The notes: generated by a model not told the origin, from the letters alone. Shown: positions 23,289 through 33,917, numbered from the stretch's first letter. The stretch is DNA of 64,000 nucleotides from Euleptes europaea (GCF_029931775.1 NC_079321.1:16946501-17010500), one strand, 5' to 3'. Numbers and translations are program-made.

Positions 23289-23405
23289 GAATACATTATA
23301 CTGAATGCCTTGCTTTTCAAAGGAGTCAGTTGACGCACTGAGCTGTGAGTGATCAAGGACCAAGTATTTAAGGAATGGAAAATGCATGTGTAAATCAGCC
23401 CAAAT
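23289..23405 (+). repeat. SINE-associated 3' flank, copy of 10386-10515
   Basis: Starts 'caagaatacattatactga' directly after the SINE tail and stops matching its partner at 'aaatccatcttc'. About four differences in 120 bases. Confidence 0.8.
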
Positions 23406-23524
23406 CCATCTTCAAAATTCTTGTTGGGAGGCATAATTGAATGGCAATGAAAATTCAGTGTTGACTGCTGGACTGTGATTACTGTGACATCTGCTGGTCA
23501 TATTGCAATAACGCAGTTTTTCGA

Positions 23525-23762
23525 AGGCTTTCACAGTCAGAGTTCATTGGTTCTTGTAGGTTATCCGGGCTGTGTAACCGTGGTCTTGGTATTTTCTTTC
23601 CTGACATTTTGCCAGCAGCTGTGGCAGGCATCGTCAGAGGAGTAACACTGTCCTTCAGTGTTACTCCTCTGAAGATGCCTGCCACAGCTGCTGGCGAAAC
23701 GTCAGGAAAGAAAATACCAAGACCACGGTTACACAGCCCAGATAACCTACAAGAACCAACAC
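23525..23762. repeat. long palindromic repeat, possibly Penelope-like
   Basis: Arms of about 105 bases with a short centre near 23645-23655; the outer ends read GGTTCTTGTAGGTTATC and GATAACCTACAAGAACC. The left arm has about 24 extra bases. CAGTTTTTC flanks both sides (9-bp direct repeat). A single-arm copy lies at 39056. The Penelope-like suggestion is from memory and weak. Confidence 0.75.
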
Positions 23763-23796
23763 AGTTTTTCATTTTTCAATTGAAGACCCCCTTCCT

Positions 23797-23975
23797 GGTC
23801 TACTGCAAACCCACACACTCTCAGCCTGACCCTGGCCAGTATTTGGATGGGAGACCTCCAAGGAATATCAGGGGTGTGATGCAGAGGCAGGCAATGGCAA
23901 ACCACCTCTTGCTTTGAAACCCCTATGGGGTCGCAATAAGTCTGTTGTGACTTGATGGCAAGAAAAAGGAAGATT
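23797..23975 (+). mobile_element. chimeric tRNA/5S SINE, 5'-truncated
   Basis: Starts in the tRNA-SINE part ('cacacactctcagcctg'), switches to the 5S part at the same place as the copy at 20338, and ends in the Bov-B-like 'tctgttgtgacttgatggca'. Confidence 0.8.
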
Positions 23976-23977
23976 AG

Positions 23978-24561
23978 GGTTGTTTAAGCATGGGTACTTT
24001 CATTCACATTTGTCCCCGGTCTGTCTCGGTTGTTCCTTGGAGTTATGCATGAGTTTTCCCTTCATTAGAGATGACCTCGCTGCCTGCCCTCACAAATCCT
24101 GGAACTTCCCATTCCTCTGTTAACCCGATTCTTCCCTCTCTCCTGAGCTCAGCCCAGGTGAAATCTCCATGCATAAGGCCAAGCGCAGGATACGCAAGCT
24201 TGGTTTCTCTCACAGCCAATTACAAAGCAGCGTGTAAAGAGGCATGGATTCAAATGCTTCCTGCTTCCTCGGAACCCTTTCTGAGAAGAAGAAAGGCTTT
24301 TTTAAAACCAAGGCTTGGATCCCCCCCTTTTCAGATTGCTCTGCTTTTTGTTTTTTGTCCTTAAAATGCTTTTTTATGCAGCAGTTGGGTTTGGGGGGAT
24401 TTTCACAGTAAGCTCTACAAATTAAGCCAATTACAAAGCAGCATTTAAAGGGGCAGGAACTTAATTTGAGCTTGGAGACTGGTGGTGCATAGATTCCCAA
24501 CAGGAAAGTGTGGGTCCAGTGAGCAATGAGCCTCAGGTAAAACTCCCATGCATAAACGACC
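23978..24561 (+). mobile_element. non-autonomous element with 3-bp flanks, copy 1
   Basis: 584 bp. Ends GGTTGTTTAAGCATGGG and CCCATGCATAAACGACC form imperfect inverted repeats, flanked by TAG on both sides. It matches 27173-29353 once the CR1 there is removed. A 3-bp duplication suggests a PIF/Harbinger-like mechanism, but the usual TWA is only seen in the other copy. Confidence 0.7.
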
Positions 24562-24852
24562 TAGGTTTTTACCACATGTAGCTGCTCCAAGGTCATCAAT
24601 GAAGCTGAGAGGCTGAGTGGGAAGCACTTCAGAAACTCACAGCTTACTCATTCCTCCGGTGGCAGCTTTTTCAAGGTGGGAACCAAGGGCTAACCACAAG
24701 CCTCACTGGACCAGGGACATGCCCATGATCCTGAAACATAGGGTGGGGGAGTACAGTTGCCAGTTCTAGGTTGGGAAATTCCTGGAGACTTGGGGATGGA
24801 GTGTGGAGAGGGTGGAAATTGGGGAGAGGAGGGGCCTCTGTGGGGTATAATA

Positions 24853-25054
24853 CATGAACACATGACTGAACCAGACCCTTGGTCCATCAAAGCCAGTATT
24901 GTCTGCTCACACCGGCAGCGGCTCTCCAGGGTCTCAGGCAAAGGTCTTTCACATCACCTACTTGCCTAGTCCCTTTTAACTGGAGATACCAGGGATTGAA
25001 CCTGGGACCTTCTCCATGCCAAGCAGATGCTCTACCACTGAGCAATGGCGCCTC
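24853..25054 (-). mobile_element. tRNA-derived SINE (GGCTCAGTGG type)
   Basis: Reversed, from 'gaacacatgactgaaccag' to the head 'ctaccactgagcaatgg'. Inserted in the MITE at 24752. Confidence 0.88.
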
Positions 25055-25104
25055 CAAAATATTTAGCAAACCCCAAATCATTATCTCTCCAGGCACAGGT
25101 CCAG

Positions 25105-25290
25105 AGGGGGACCCTGTAGGGTTTTCAAGGCAAGAGACAATCACAGGTGGTTTGTCATTGCCTGCCTCCGGGTAGTGACCCTGGAGTTCCTTGATGGTCT
25201 CATATCCAAATACTCACCAGAGCTGACCTTGCTTAGTCTTCCAGATCTGATAAGATCCAGCTATCCTTGGCCATCCAGATCAGGGCTTCA
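25105..25290 (-). mobile_element. 5S rRNA-derived SINE
   Basis: Reversed: 'gttttcaaggcaagagac', then the C box 'ggtctcatatccaaatac' and A box 'accttgcttagtcttc'. Diverged from the other 5S SINEs. Confidence 0.85.
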
Positions 25291-25409
25291 TACCATAGAG
25301 TCCATCCTCCAAAGAAGCCATTTTCCCCAAGAGAAGAGATCTCTGTAGTCTGGAGAACTGTTGTAAAACCAGGAGATCTCCAGGCACCACCTGGAGGTTG
25401 GCAGCCCTA

Positions 25410-25914
25410 GGTAGGGGCCACATTGTGGGAATGGTGCTCAGAACAACTATAAATCAAAGAATCACATGTGGCTTCTGAGCCACCGAGGATCGCTCCACTA
25501 GGACCTTAAGGGATTGGTGACAAACCATGAGCATTAGCCTCTATTGTCTATAAGAAACACCTCCCAGAAACCTCCCATGCTTATCTCGTACTTACTTTAC
25601 ATTGTGTTTAAAAATCAGGTCAGCTCTTCGTCCTCCATTCCAAACATGTTGAAAGAAAGAAGGCCCATTTCAATGCAACCAGTTCAAGTTTCAATCCAGT
25701 ATAATGTGGATCAGCAAAAGGATGCCCCAAACCCAGTGGATGTGGTCACAATGCAACTCCTGGTGACTCTGTCCTGAGCCTCTCTCCGTTTCCACGGATA
25801 GTAAAACCCCAACATTGTGACATCATGGAAAGGCGGGGGGGGGCCCTCCAGCAGGCAACCTGAACTTCCTCCCACATCTTCAAGATGAAATCGTTTCTAG
25901 TATCTTAAGGACAA
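25410..25914. other. unassigned intergenic DNA
   Basis: No gene, RNA or repeat recognised. Confidence 0.45.
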
Positions 25915-26262
25915 CACTGTGGAGATTAATGGAGAACAAAGCCGGATGAATAAAACGTAAGTCCACTGGAACTTTAAAAACCAACCACAGATGGGGCAGC
26001 ATAAGCTTTCATGAGTCAAACTTAGGGTTGCCAACTTCCAGATACTAGCTGTAGATCTCCTGCTATTACAACATCTCCAGCCGATAGAGATCAGTTCACC
26101 TGGAGAAAATGGCCACTTTGGCAATTGGACTCTATGGCATTGAAGTCCCTCCCCTCCCCAAATCCCGCCCTCTTCAGGCTCTGCTCCCAAAACCACCCAC
26201 TGGTGGCGAAGAGGGACCTGGCAACCCTAGTCAAACTGCACTTCATCAGATGCATAGGAGTG
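25915..26262 (-). repeat. 'catcagatgca' repeat, interrupted by a MITE
   Basis: 'ataagctttcatgagtcaaact' before and 'gcacttcatcagatgcat' after 26023-26237 are parts of one interspersed repeat also seen in fragments at 35388 and 35755. Its class is unknown to me. Confidence 0.6.
26023..26229 (-). mobile_element. short hAT-like MITE (TAGGGTTGCC ends)
   Basis: 207 bp with perfect ends. Both flanks are GTCAAACT, a perfect 8-bp duplication. Inserted into another repeat, whose sequence continues correctly on either side. Confidence 0.93.
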
Positions 26263-26265
26263 CCT

Positions 26266-27169
26266 ACTCATTTTATAGACATCTTTATACCCAAAGTTAC
26301 AAAACGGGAAGCGAGGAGGAGTTGTAGTAGAGAGAGGCCTGATGTAAAGCATTCAAGTATGAGTCCCTGTGTGATGGCTGCTCCTCCTACAAGTTGTTTT
26401 CAGGTCCCCTCTTGTATATTTTAATAGCGAAGTGTAGCCCCATTTGCAGATTCTTAAATCTGTGGATTGGAGCCACACTGACAGAAAGGAGATTTTTCTA
26501 GCAACCTTGGGGGACCCCTCAGGTTTGCAGAAAAATCTAAAAACTGAAAGGAATGGAGGGGGGTTAAATCCCCCGAAATACAAGAGCGTAGTCTGCTCAA
26601 GAGCAGGAAAAAGCTCCTATTCCTCCCCTGTGCCAGGCCATTGAGACAGCAAAGCTAAGGTTGGGTGGGCTGGGAGGAAGTTGCTGCGTCGAAACTGGGG
26701 TCAGGCAGGATGGAGAGGGAGCTGCCACTGTAGCAAAGTTGTGGTTGGGTGGGATGGTGTCCCCACCCACAATAATCATGGGGCCCTGCATGTGAAATCT
26801 AATCATGATAAGCAGAACATATTAGATTTTACATGCAGTTTAACATTCCTGATAACTGGCATCTTGATTAAATCTATAGTTTCCACAGTCCAAATTCTGG
26901 TTGTTGTGAGTCCTTTATGAGGCGTACACAGGAGGTCTCATAATAAGTAATAAATACACACAGGACATGGTTTGCTCATGGCAACTGTACACCTCTATTA
27001 CTTCCCTTTTCTGTAAAGCATGTCGAAGAAGCTCTTTTGTCCCATAAAATATCCGTGTACCAGTCTTGTAACACACCGGTTATTATAGCATTCTGGCTGC
27101 TTCTCCTATATATCTCAACTTAAAGATTTCATTTTCTGTTTTAAAAGAACCACATTTGGCTCTGGAGCC
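26266..27169. other. unassigned intergenic DNA
   Basis: About 0.9 kb with no gene or named repeat. Confidence 0.45.
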
Positions 27170-27172
27170 TTA

Positions 27173-29353
27173 GGTCATTTAAGCATGGGTACTTTCACTC
27201 ACATTCACCCCCGGTCTGTCTCGGTTGTTCCTTGGAGTTATGCATGAGTTTTCCCTCCATTGGAGATGACCTTGATGCCAGGCCTCACAAACCCCGGAAC
27301 TTCCTGTTCCTCTGTTAACCCGATTCTTCCCTCTCTTCTGAGTTCAGCCCGGGTGAAATCCCCGTGCATAAGGCAAAGTGTGGGACACGCAAGCTTGGTT
27401 TCTCTCACAGCCAATTACAAAGCAGTGGGTAAAGAGGCGAGGATTCAAATGCTTCCTGCTTCCTCGCAGCTCTTTCTGAGCAGAAGAAAGGCTTTTAAAA
27501 AACGAGGTTTGGATTTCTCCCCCCCCCTTTCAGATTGCTCCATTGTTTTGTGGTTTTTTGTTCTTAAAATGCTTTTTTATGCAGCCATTTAGTTTTTTGA
27601 GGGGGATTTTCTATCACACCAAGGGTACTCAAAGAACTTGCAGATGTAATTTCGGAACCTCTGTCCATTATTTTTGAAAAGTCTTGGCAAACAGGTGAGG
27701 TGCCAGAAGATTGGAGGCGGGCAAATGTTGTCCCCATCTTCAAGAAGGGGAAAAAGGAGGATCCAGGTAACTACTGACCCATCAGCTTGACTTCTATACC
27801 AGGAAAAGTGTTTGAACAAATCATCAAACAGTCCATCCTTGAACATTTAGAAAGGATGGATCTGATCACTAAGAGCCAGCATGGGTTTCTCAAGAATAAG
27901 TCATGTCAGACTAATCTTATCACCTTTTTTGAGAAAGTTACTACCTTGCTGGATCAGGGGAATGCTGTAGATATAGTTTATCTAGATTTCAGTAAGGCTT
28001 TTGATAAGGTTCCACATAGTATTCTAGTAGACAAATTGGGAAAATGTGGGTTAGATCCTATTATTGTTAGATGGATCTGCAACTGGTTGACAGATCGTAC
28101 CCAAAGAATGCTAGTTAATGGTTCCTTGTCCACTTGGAGAGAAGTGACTACTGGAGTTCCTCAGGGATCTGTGCTGGGCCCTGTGTTGTTCAACCTCTTT
28201 ATAAATGATTTGGATGAAGGAATAGAGGGGATGCTTATTAAATTTGCAGATGATACTAAATTGGGAGGGGTAGCAAATACGGTAGAAGACAGAGCCAAGA
28301 TGCAGGATGATCTTGACAGGCTGGAGAAATGGGCTAGAACTAATAAAATTCACTTCAACAAAGACAAATGTAAAGTTCTGCATTTAGGTAGGAAAAATCA
28401 AATGCATAATTATAGGATGGGGGAGACTTGTTTGAGCAGTAGTGTGTGTGAAAAGGATCTTGGGGTCTTAGTAGACCAAACACTGAACATGAGTCAGCAG
28501 TGTGATGCTGTAACTAAAAAGGCAAACGCACTCTTGGGCTGCATCAACAGAAGTATAGTGTCCAGATCACGCGAAGTGATGGTATCACTTTACTCTGCTC
28601 TGGTTAGACCTCAGCTAGAGTACTGTGGTCAGTTTTGGGCACCACAATTTAAGAAAGATGTAGACAAGCTGGAACGTGTCCAGAGAAGGGCAACAAAGAT
28701 GGTGAGGGGTCTGGAGACCAAGTCCTAAGAGGAAAGGTTGAAGGGGCTGGTTATGTTTAGCCTGAAGAGGAGAAGACTGAGAGGGGATATGATAACCATG
28801 TTCAAGTACTTGAAGGGCTGTCATATAGAGGAGGGTGCCGAGTTGTTTTCTGTTGCTCAAGAAGGTCGGACCAGAACTAACGGGTTGAAATTAAATTAAA
28901 AGAGTTTCCGTCTAGACATTAGGAAGAATTTTCTAACAGTTAGAGTGGTTCCTCGGTGGAACAGGCTTCCTCGGGAGGTGGTAAGCTCTCCTTCCCTGGA
29001 GGTTTTTAAGAAGAGGTTAGATGGCCATCTGTCAGCAATGCTGATTCTGTGACCTTAGGCAGATGATGAGAGGGAGGGCATCTTGGCCATCTTCTGGTCA
29101 CTAGGGGTGTGGAGGGGGGAGGTAGTTGTGAATTTCCTGCATTGTGTAGTGGGTTGGACTTGATGGCCCTGGTGGTCCCTTCCAACTCTATGATTCTATG
29201 AAGCTCTACAAAGTAAGCCAATTACAAAGCAGCATTTAAAGGGGCGGGGACTTGATTTGAGCTTGGAGACTGCTGGTGCATAGATTCCCAACTGGAAAGT
29301 GTGGGTCCAGTGAGCAATGAACCTTCAGGTAAAACTCCCATGCATAAACCACC
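27173..29353 (+). mobile_element. non-autonomous element with TTA flanks, copy 2, split by CR1
   Basis: Outer parts 27173-27611 and 29203-29353 match copy 1 (23978-24561). Ends GGTCATTTAAGCATGGG and CCCATGCATAAACCACC; TTA on each side. The CR1 at 27612-29202 replaced about five bases (ACAGT in copy 1). Confidence 0.78.
27612..29202 (+). mobile_element. CR1 LINE, 5'-truncated, with reverse transcriptase
   Basis: About 1.6 kb of CR1 ORF2 plus 3' UTR. The frame opens with LKELADVISEPLSIIFEKSW; its longest uninterrupted part (27787-28728, 313 codons) has the reverse transcriptase blocks [33 protein letters not shown] and the catalytic [10 protein letters not shown], then [11 protein letters not shown]. 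One stop (TGA for the expected Arg) precedes 27787 and another (TAA for the expected Tyr) ends it; the downstream GLFSL-like region continues out of use. The element ends in the CR1 signature 'aactctatgattctatga'. It is a relatively young, dead-on-arrival copy: most key residues remain. No flanking duplication, usual for CR1. Confidence 0.95.
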
Positions 29354-29356
29354 TTA

Positions 29357-29794
29357 GATTGCATTTGCAGACCCCTGATCTTAGCCCTTCTGGCTATACT
29401 CAGGCAGCTGAGGCTTTCAGAGAGCCAGCAACTTCCGACGGTGCTATGCAGGTGGCTCAAGAGAAGCTCCTTGGCATCTCAATCCTTGCAACGTTTTGTC
29501 TGCCTCTCTCGCACACAGACCCAGCCACAGTGGCCCCTTGTCTGCATTCCTGCCCTGTCTAGTCTCACAACTTTGTGCAGCTGCTGTTCAGCTTGCTGCG
29601 TCATGTTGCTCTGATAAGCAAAGCCTCTGGGAAGTCACTGGAACTGACGTCAGTGCCGACGGAACACACAGGGGCTTAAGCTAGGTGCAATCTGAGGTGC
29701 AGTAAAGAACAATCTGTGTGCACTCCTGAAAGCAGGTACGTTCCCATGTGGAGCAGGAGTGCATGTATGTTCAAAGACTTGGGTAGTGGTTAAT
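29357..29794. other. unassigned intergenic DNA
   Basis: No gene, RNA or repeat recognised. Confidence 0.45.
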
Positions 29795-29842
29795 AGTGTG
29801 TTGTGTGTGTTAAGTGCCGTCAAGTCGCTTCCGATAGCCTCA

Positions 29843-30806
29843 GGGGTATTCTTCACGGTGGATTTTGCTTCGGTTTCGAACCGGAGCAAATAATAAACTG
29901 ATTTAAATAGCTTCTTCATGGCAGTGCAGATTCTCCCCCCATCCCAATTTTTCACGGGAGAAACAGCGCACTTCTCTGCGCTGCTTACGTCTGCTGCCGC
30001 TCATGACTCACCGCTCCAAATCCGCCTAATCCCGCCCACTCTTCCCATGATCCTGTGTGTGTGTGTTGGGCGGGGGGGCATCCCAAGAGCAGCAAATCCA
30101 AGCCAAAACTCCCGTCACCCTTCTGAAGAGAGGCAGCCAGTCTGCTCTGGGTCTCCCTCCAGCCGGTGTGATCCTATGTGTGTGTGTGTGTGTGGGGGGG
30201 ACCATGAGAGCAGCAAATCCAAGCCAAAACTCCCGTCACCCTTCTGAAGAGAGGCAGCCAGTCTGCTTTGGGTCTCCCTCCTGCCGGTGTGATCCTATGT
30301 GTGTGTGTGTGTTTGGGGGGGGGGACCATGAGAGCGGCAAACCCAAGCCAAAACTCCCGTCACCCTTCTGAAGAGGGGCAGCCAGTCTGCTTTGGGTCTC
30401 CCTCCTGCCGGTGCGATCCTATGTGTGTGTGTGTTGGGGAGGGGAATCCTGAGAGCGGCAAAACCCCCATCACCCTTCTGAAGAGGGGCAGCCAGTCTGC
30501 TCTGGGTCTCCCTCCTGCCGGTGCGATGCTGTTAGAGTGGCAACTCCCCCAGCCAATCACCGTTCTTGGGGGAGGAGAAAGGAGACGTCCCGGGGAGCGA
30601 AGCAAACATTTCTTCATGGGCATCCGAGCAAAAAAACGCTCTTTTACTGGAAAGTACGGCTCAGAAGTGGTTTGGATTGCCTCTCTTTTAAACCGGCTTA
30701 TTTTGCTCAGTGAGTGAAAACACGGCTCTGCAGTGAATAACCAAAATTTGCCTCCGACGCAAAACAGCGTCGAAACAGCAGCAAATATCCATGAAGAATA
30801 CCTGTA
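29843..30806. mobile_element. non-autonomous DNA element with internal tandem repeats
   Basis: Ends CAGGGGTATTCTTCACGG and CCATGAAGAATACCTG are inverted repeats. The interior contains four tandem ~120-bp units (30048-30527) and GC-rich arms. It sits inside a Bov-B remnant. No transposase frame; flanking duplication unclear. Confidence 0.7.
30048..30527 (+). repeat. tandem repeat, four units of about 120 bp
   Basis: Units begin near 30048, 30166, 30289 and 30414. Each has a (TG)n plus poly-G block, 'gagagcrgcaaa', 'cacccttctgaagag' and 'gggtctccctcc'. Apparent open frames here come from the repeat. Confidence 0.88.
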
Positions 30807-31079
30807 AGTTAAGTCATTTTAGCTTCTAGGGTCAGTTCAGGCTTGATTTGATCTATATTCCACTGATTTGTTTTTTTGGCAGTCCATGGAATCCGTACCA
30901 CTCTCCTCCAACACCACATTTCAAAGGAATCTATTGTCTTCCTATCAGCTTTCTTTACTGTCCAGCTTTCACACCCATACATAGTAATAGGGAATACGAT
31001 GGCATGAATCAATCTAGTCTTGGTGGCCAGTGACACATCCTTACGCTTCAAAATCTTTTCTAGCTCCTTCATGGCTGCT

Positions 31080-31590
31080 AGTGGTTAAGAGTGGTGGACT
31101 CTAATCTGGAGAACCAGGTGTGATTCCCCACTCCTCCACATGAAACATAGAATCATAGAGTTGGAAGGGACCACCAGGGTCATCTAGTCCAACCCCCTGC
31201 ACAATGCAGGACATTCACAACTAACTCCCCCCACACCTCCAGTGACCCCTACTCCATGCCCAGAAGATGGCCAAGATGCCCTCCCTCTCATCATCTGCCT
31301 AAGGTCATAGAATCAGCATTGCTGACAGATGGCCATCTAGCTTCTGCTTAAAAACCTCCAGGGAAGCAGAGCTTACCACTTCCTGAGGAAGCCTGTTCCA
31401 CTGAGGAACCGCTCTAACTGTTAGAAAAAAACTGCTGGATGACCTTGGGCCAGTCACCGTTCTCTCAGAACTCTCTCAGACTACGCAGAGGCCAGCAATG
31501 GCAAACCACCTCTGAACGTCTCTTGCCTTGAAAACCCTACAGGATCACCATAAGTCAGCTGTGACTAGACAGCATACACGTGCACGCACA
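31080..31590 (+). mobile_element. SINE remnant split by a CR1 end, followed by a 5S-SINE tail
   Basis: 31080-31145 is the start of a Sauria-type SINE ('tagtggttaagagtggtgg'). After the CR1 at 31146-31430 the text resumes with 'ctggatgaccttgggccag', then joins a 5S-SINE tail ('aatggcaaaccacctctgaacg', 'tcagctgtgactagacagc') at about 31480. Confidence 0.7.
31146..31430 (-). mobile_element. CR1 3' end
   Basis: Reversed: starts with 'catagaatcatagagttgg' and runs back to 'ggaaccgctctaactgttag'. Well preserved. Confidence 0.9.
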
Positions 31591-31770
31591 CACCCAGGAA
31601 TTCACCAGAATGTATCTACCACCTCCTTGAATAGATGGTGAAAGAACAGGGATCTAAGGGTGCAATTAATACATAAGGGAAAGGAAAACTCTAGGAGGAA
31701 ACATATTTAGCAGAGAATCCTTTGAGAGTCTTAAGAACAGGGAAGGTTTTGATCTGACCTTATAAAATTG

Positions 31771-31922
31771 CTTTCTACTGAGTCAGACCCATGGCCTTTC
31801 CAGGTCAGTATTCTCTGACTGGCAGTGGCTCTGTCTTTTAACTGCAGATATTGGTGATGGAAAACGGGACCTTCAGCATGCAAAGCAGAAGGTCTACCAC
31901 TGAGCCACATCACCCACATAAG
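31771..31922 (-). mobile_element. tRNA-derived SINE (GGCTCAGTGG type), diverged
   Basis: Reversed head 'ctaccactgagccacat' and body 'ccaggtcagtattctctgac'. Confidence 0.75.
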
Positions 31923-31989
31923 AGGTGGACCTGCAAGGACTCAAGCAGGGTTGCCAGGCCCTCCCTGGCCACTGGCAGGGGTTGGGGGG

Positions 31990-32191
31990 TAGGCTTGCCA
32001 GATCCAGGCTGGGAAACTCCTGGAGATCGGGGGATGGAGCCTGGGGAGGACAGGGACCTCAGTGGGATACAATGCCATCGAATCCACCCTCCAAAGCATA
32101 CCTTTTCTCCTGGGGAACTGATCTCTGTAGTCTGGAGATAAGCTGTAATTCCAGGGGATTTCCAGGTCCCACCTGGAGGCTGGCATCCCTA
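31990..32191 (+). mobile_element. MITE of the TAGGGTTGCC family, diverged
   Basis: Ends TAGGCTTGCC and GGCATCCCTA. Closest in body to the copy at 9083. No clear duplication. Confidence 0.7.
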
Positions 32192-32584
32192 GACTCTAGG
32201 GGGAGAGGAAATTCCCCCTTGAGTCTCCCCCTTCCCCACTTCCTCCTTTCCTCTTCCAGTTTCAGTTGCATGCCCTCCTTCCCTCTGGTCCCACTTCATC
32301 CCTTCTCCATTCATTCCCTCTACACACACACCCCAGTTCTTCTCCTTTATGTCCTTTTTCAGCTGCTGCTCCTCCTCCCAATTCACCTTCTGTTTTTTAC
32401 GCTGGTTGTGTGGCAACCCAAAATGGCACCTGAATCCCCCCCCCACCATGTGACATTTGTGCATGAACAGACATCACTGTTACTATTTGGGAGGGGAGCA
32501 GATTCTTCCTCTATTTTTAATTTTTTTCTGTGCTCCGGATTCCTTCTTGGGTGCAAACAAGATTGACATCCACCAGGAATGGCT
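32192..32584. other. pyrimidine-rich unassigned DNA
   Basis: CT-rich sequence. A 213-codon open frame crosses it and the MITE, but the low complexity explains it. Confidence 0.5.
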
Positions 32585-32792
32585 TTTTTCTATAGTCATC
32601 TTGACATTATGGAACTTGCTCCCCCCAAGTTCTTAGCTAGTCCCCTTCTCTTAGGTCTTTCTGGAGGCAGGTCATGCTGCTGGACTTTTGCTGCTATTTT
32701 TGTGCTGCTGATTGTGTGCTGTGGAGTTCTTATGCTGTTGGTTTTTATGATGTTCTTAAATGGATGTAAGCCACTATAAAAGTACAGCTCTA
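32585..32792 (+). mobile_element. LINE 3' remnant (L2-like)
   Basis: 'attatggaacttgctccccccaag' and the tail 'taaatggatgtaagccactataaa' are the pattern of an old LINE 3' end. Confidence 0.4.
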
Positions 32793-33252
32793 TAAAGGGT
32801 TATAATTTACAGCAAAAAAATGAGTACAGAAGTTAATGCCACAGTACATCTAATACATCAGTATAAATTTGGGCTTCCTGGCTTATATCCAGCTATTGTT
32901 TTCCAAAGATGAAAGGCACTTCTGTCTTCAGAAGAGGGGCAGAGATTTTCCCGGATCCCTCCTCCCACTTCAGTCTTCCACTTTGTCCTATGTGGTACCA
33001 AATATGTAATTTGAGGGGGGCCGTTCAGGTGACTGCAAAAGAAGCAGAAAAATCTTCTTCCACATAGTCTGTTCTGTGACTAGATCTCATTGGATAACGG
33101 ACACTGTTCTTGCAAATGAATGTGGATAATCTTTATTGACTGACTGCTTTCCGCATCTTCACCAATACATTTCTGGTTCTGCGTACCCTACTTGAGAAAA
33201 ACATTTTACTCCCACAGCCACCAGTCCAGGATGACTCTTCGCTGGACTCTTA
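32793..33252. other. unassigned intergenic DNA
   Basis: No gene, RNA or repeat recognised. Confidence 0.45.
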
Positions 33253-33780
33253 GGCCATTTATGCACGGATGAATTTGCTGCTCCCTCAAAGCTCTTTTTT
33301 TAAATCTGCCTTTTAAAATGCTTATTCACAGCACCGAATCAAATGAGAAAGTCCAATGTTGATTGGAGCCGCGAATTATGCAATGGTACCCCAACGCGCA
33401 GAACTTTGCTCCGATAGGGCTGGGTTATCGCAATGGTGTTCCTCCCACAGCCATTTACCCCGCCCTCTGTCGTCCCACACATACGTGCGGAGCAGCGGCC
33501 ACCCTCAAAAAAGCCTGTTTTCCACTGGTGGAGATCTTGCTAAGGACTATGTCATCCTTTTTTTTGTTATTTCTCCCCGATAAAATAGCGATATACCGAT
33601 AAACTGGTACCTGCCTCATGGGAGGTCTTGCCTTGGATTTGCTGCTCTCCAGATGTACATCTTCCCCACCCGAATTCTCAAAACTGAAAAACAAGAGGTC
33701 TCAGCATTCATGGCAATGGGAAAATATGCATGTACAGAGCAGCAAATTCAAGTCAAAACCTCCCATGCAGAAATATCTTG
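33253..33780. mobile_element. foldback-related element
   Basis: Begins GGCCATTTATGCACGG after TTA. The right third (33615-33775) has arms 'gcctcatgggaggtcttgcc' and 'caaaacctcccatgcag' that pair. Landmarks 'gcagcaaattcaa' and 'ctccagatgtacat' are shared with 38154 and 41111. Confidence 0.55.
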
Positions 33781-33917
33781 ATTCCCAGAGCAAAGTTTTC
33801 TTGGCAGCCCAAAGCAGAGGCTGCAAATATCCCAGCTGCACAAAGAGAAGCAGGGTGTGCGTTTTGTGCGGTCCCTCACCACAGCGGCTGAAGCGTCGGC
33901 GAAGGCAGACCGCATCA

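Larger units (their letters stand above)
24752..25409 (+). mobile_element. MITE of the TAGGGTTGCC family, split by two SINEs
   Basis: Left part 24752-24850 and right part 25291-25409 join into one MITE (TACAGTTGCC ... GGCAGCCCTA). The break falls in 'ggggtataat / catagagtcc'. Between them lie a tRNA-derived SINE and a 5S SINE, both on the minus strand. Confidence 0.8.
29796..31077 (-). mobile_element. Bov-B (RTE) LINE 3' region, split by a DNA element
   Basis: Left piece 29796-29842 is the reversed tail ('taagtgccgtcaagtcgcttcc'). Right piece 30807-31077 reads on the minus strand FPITMYGCESWTVKKADRK and FEMWCWRRVVRIPWTAKKTN. About 290 bases of normal Bov-B sequence between tail and coding end are missing at the left piece (junction at 'ccgata'). 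Confidence 0.85.

Noticed and set aside
30057-30717. Overlapping open frames with repeated peptide motifs, at first like a repeat protein
   Set aside because: They are the translation of four tandem DNA units with (TG)n and poly-G, inside a DNA element. The frames shift between units.
31925-32566. 213-codon open frame
   Set aside because: It runs through a MITE and a CT-rich stretch. The peptide has no domain pattern and no splice or promoter context.
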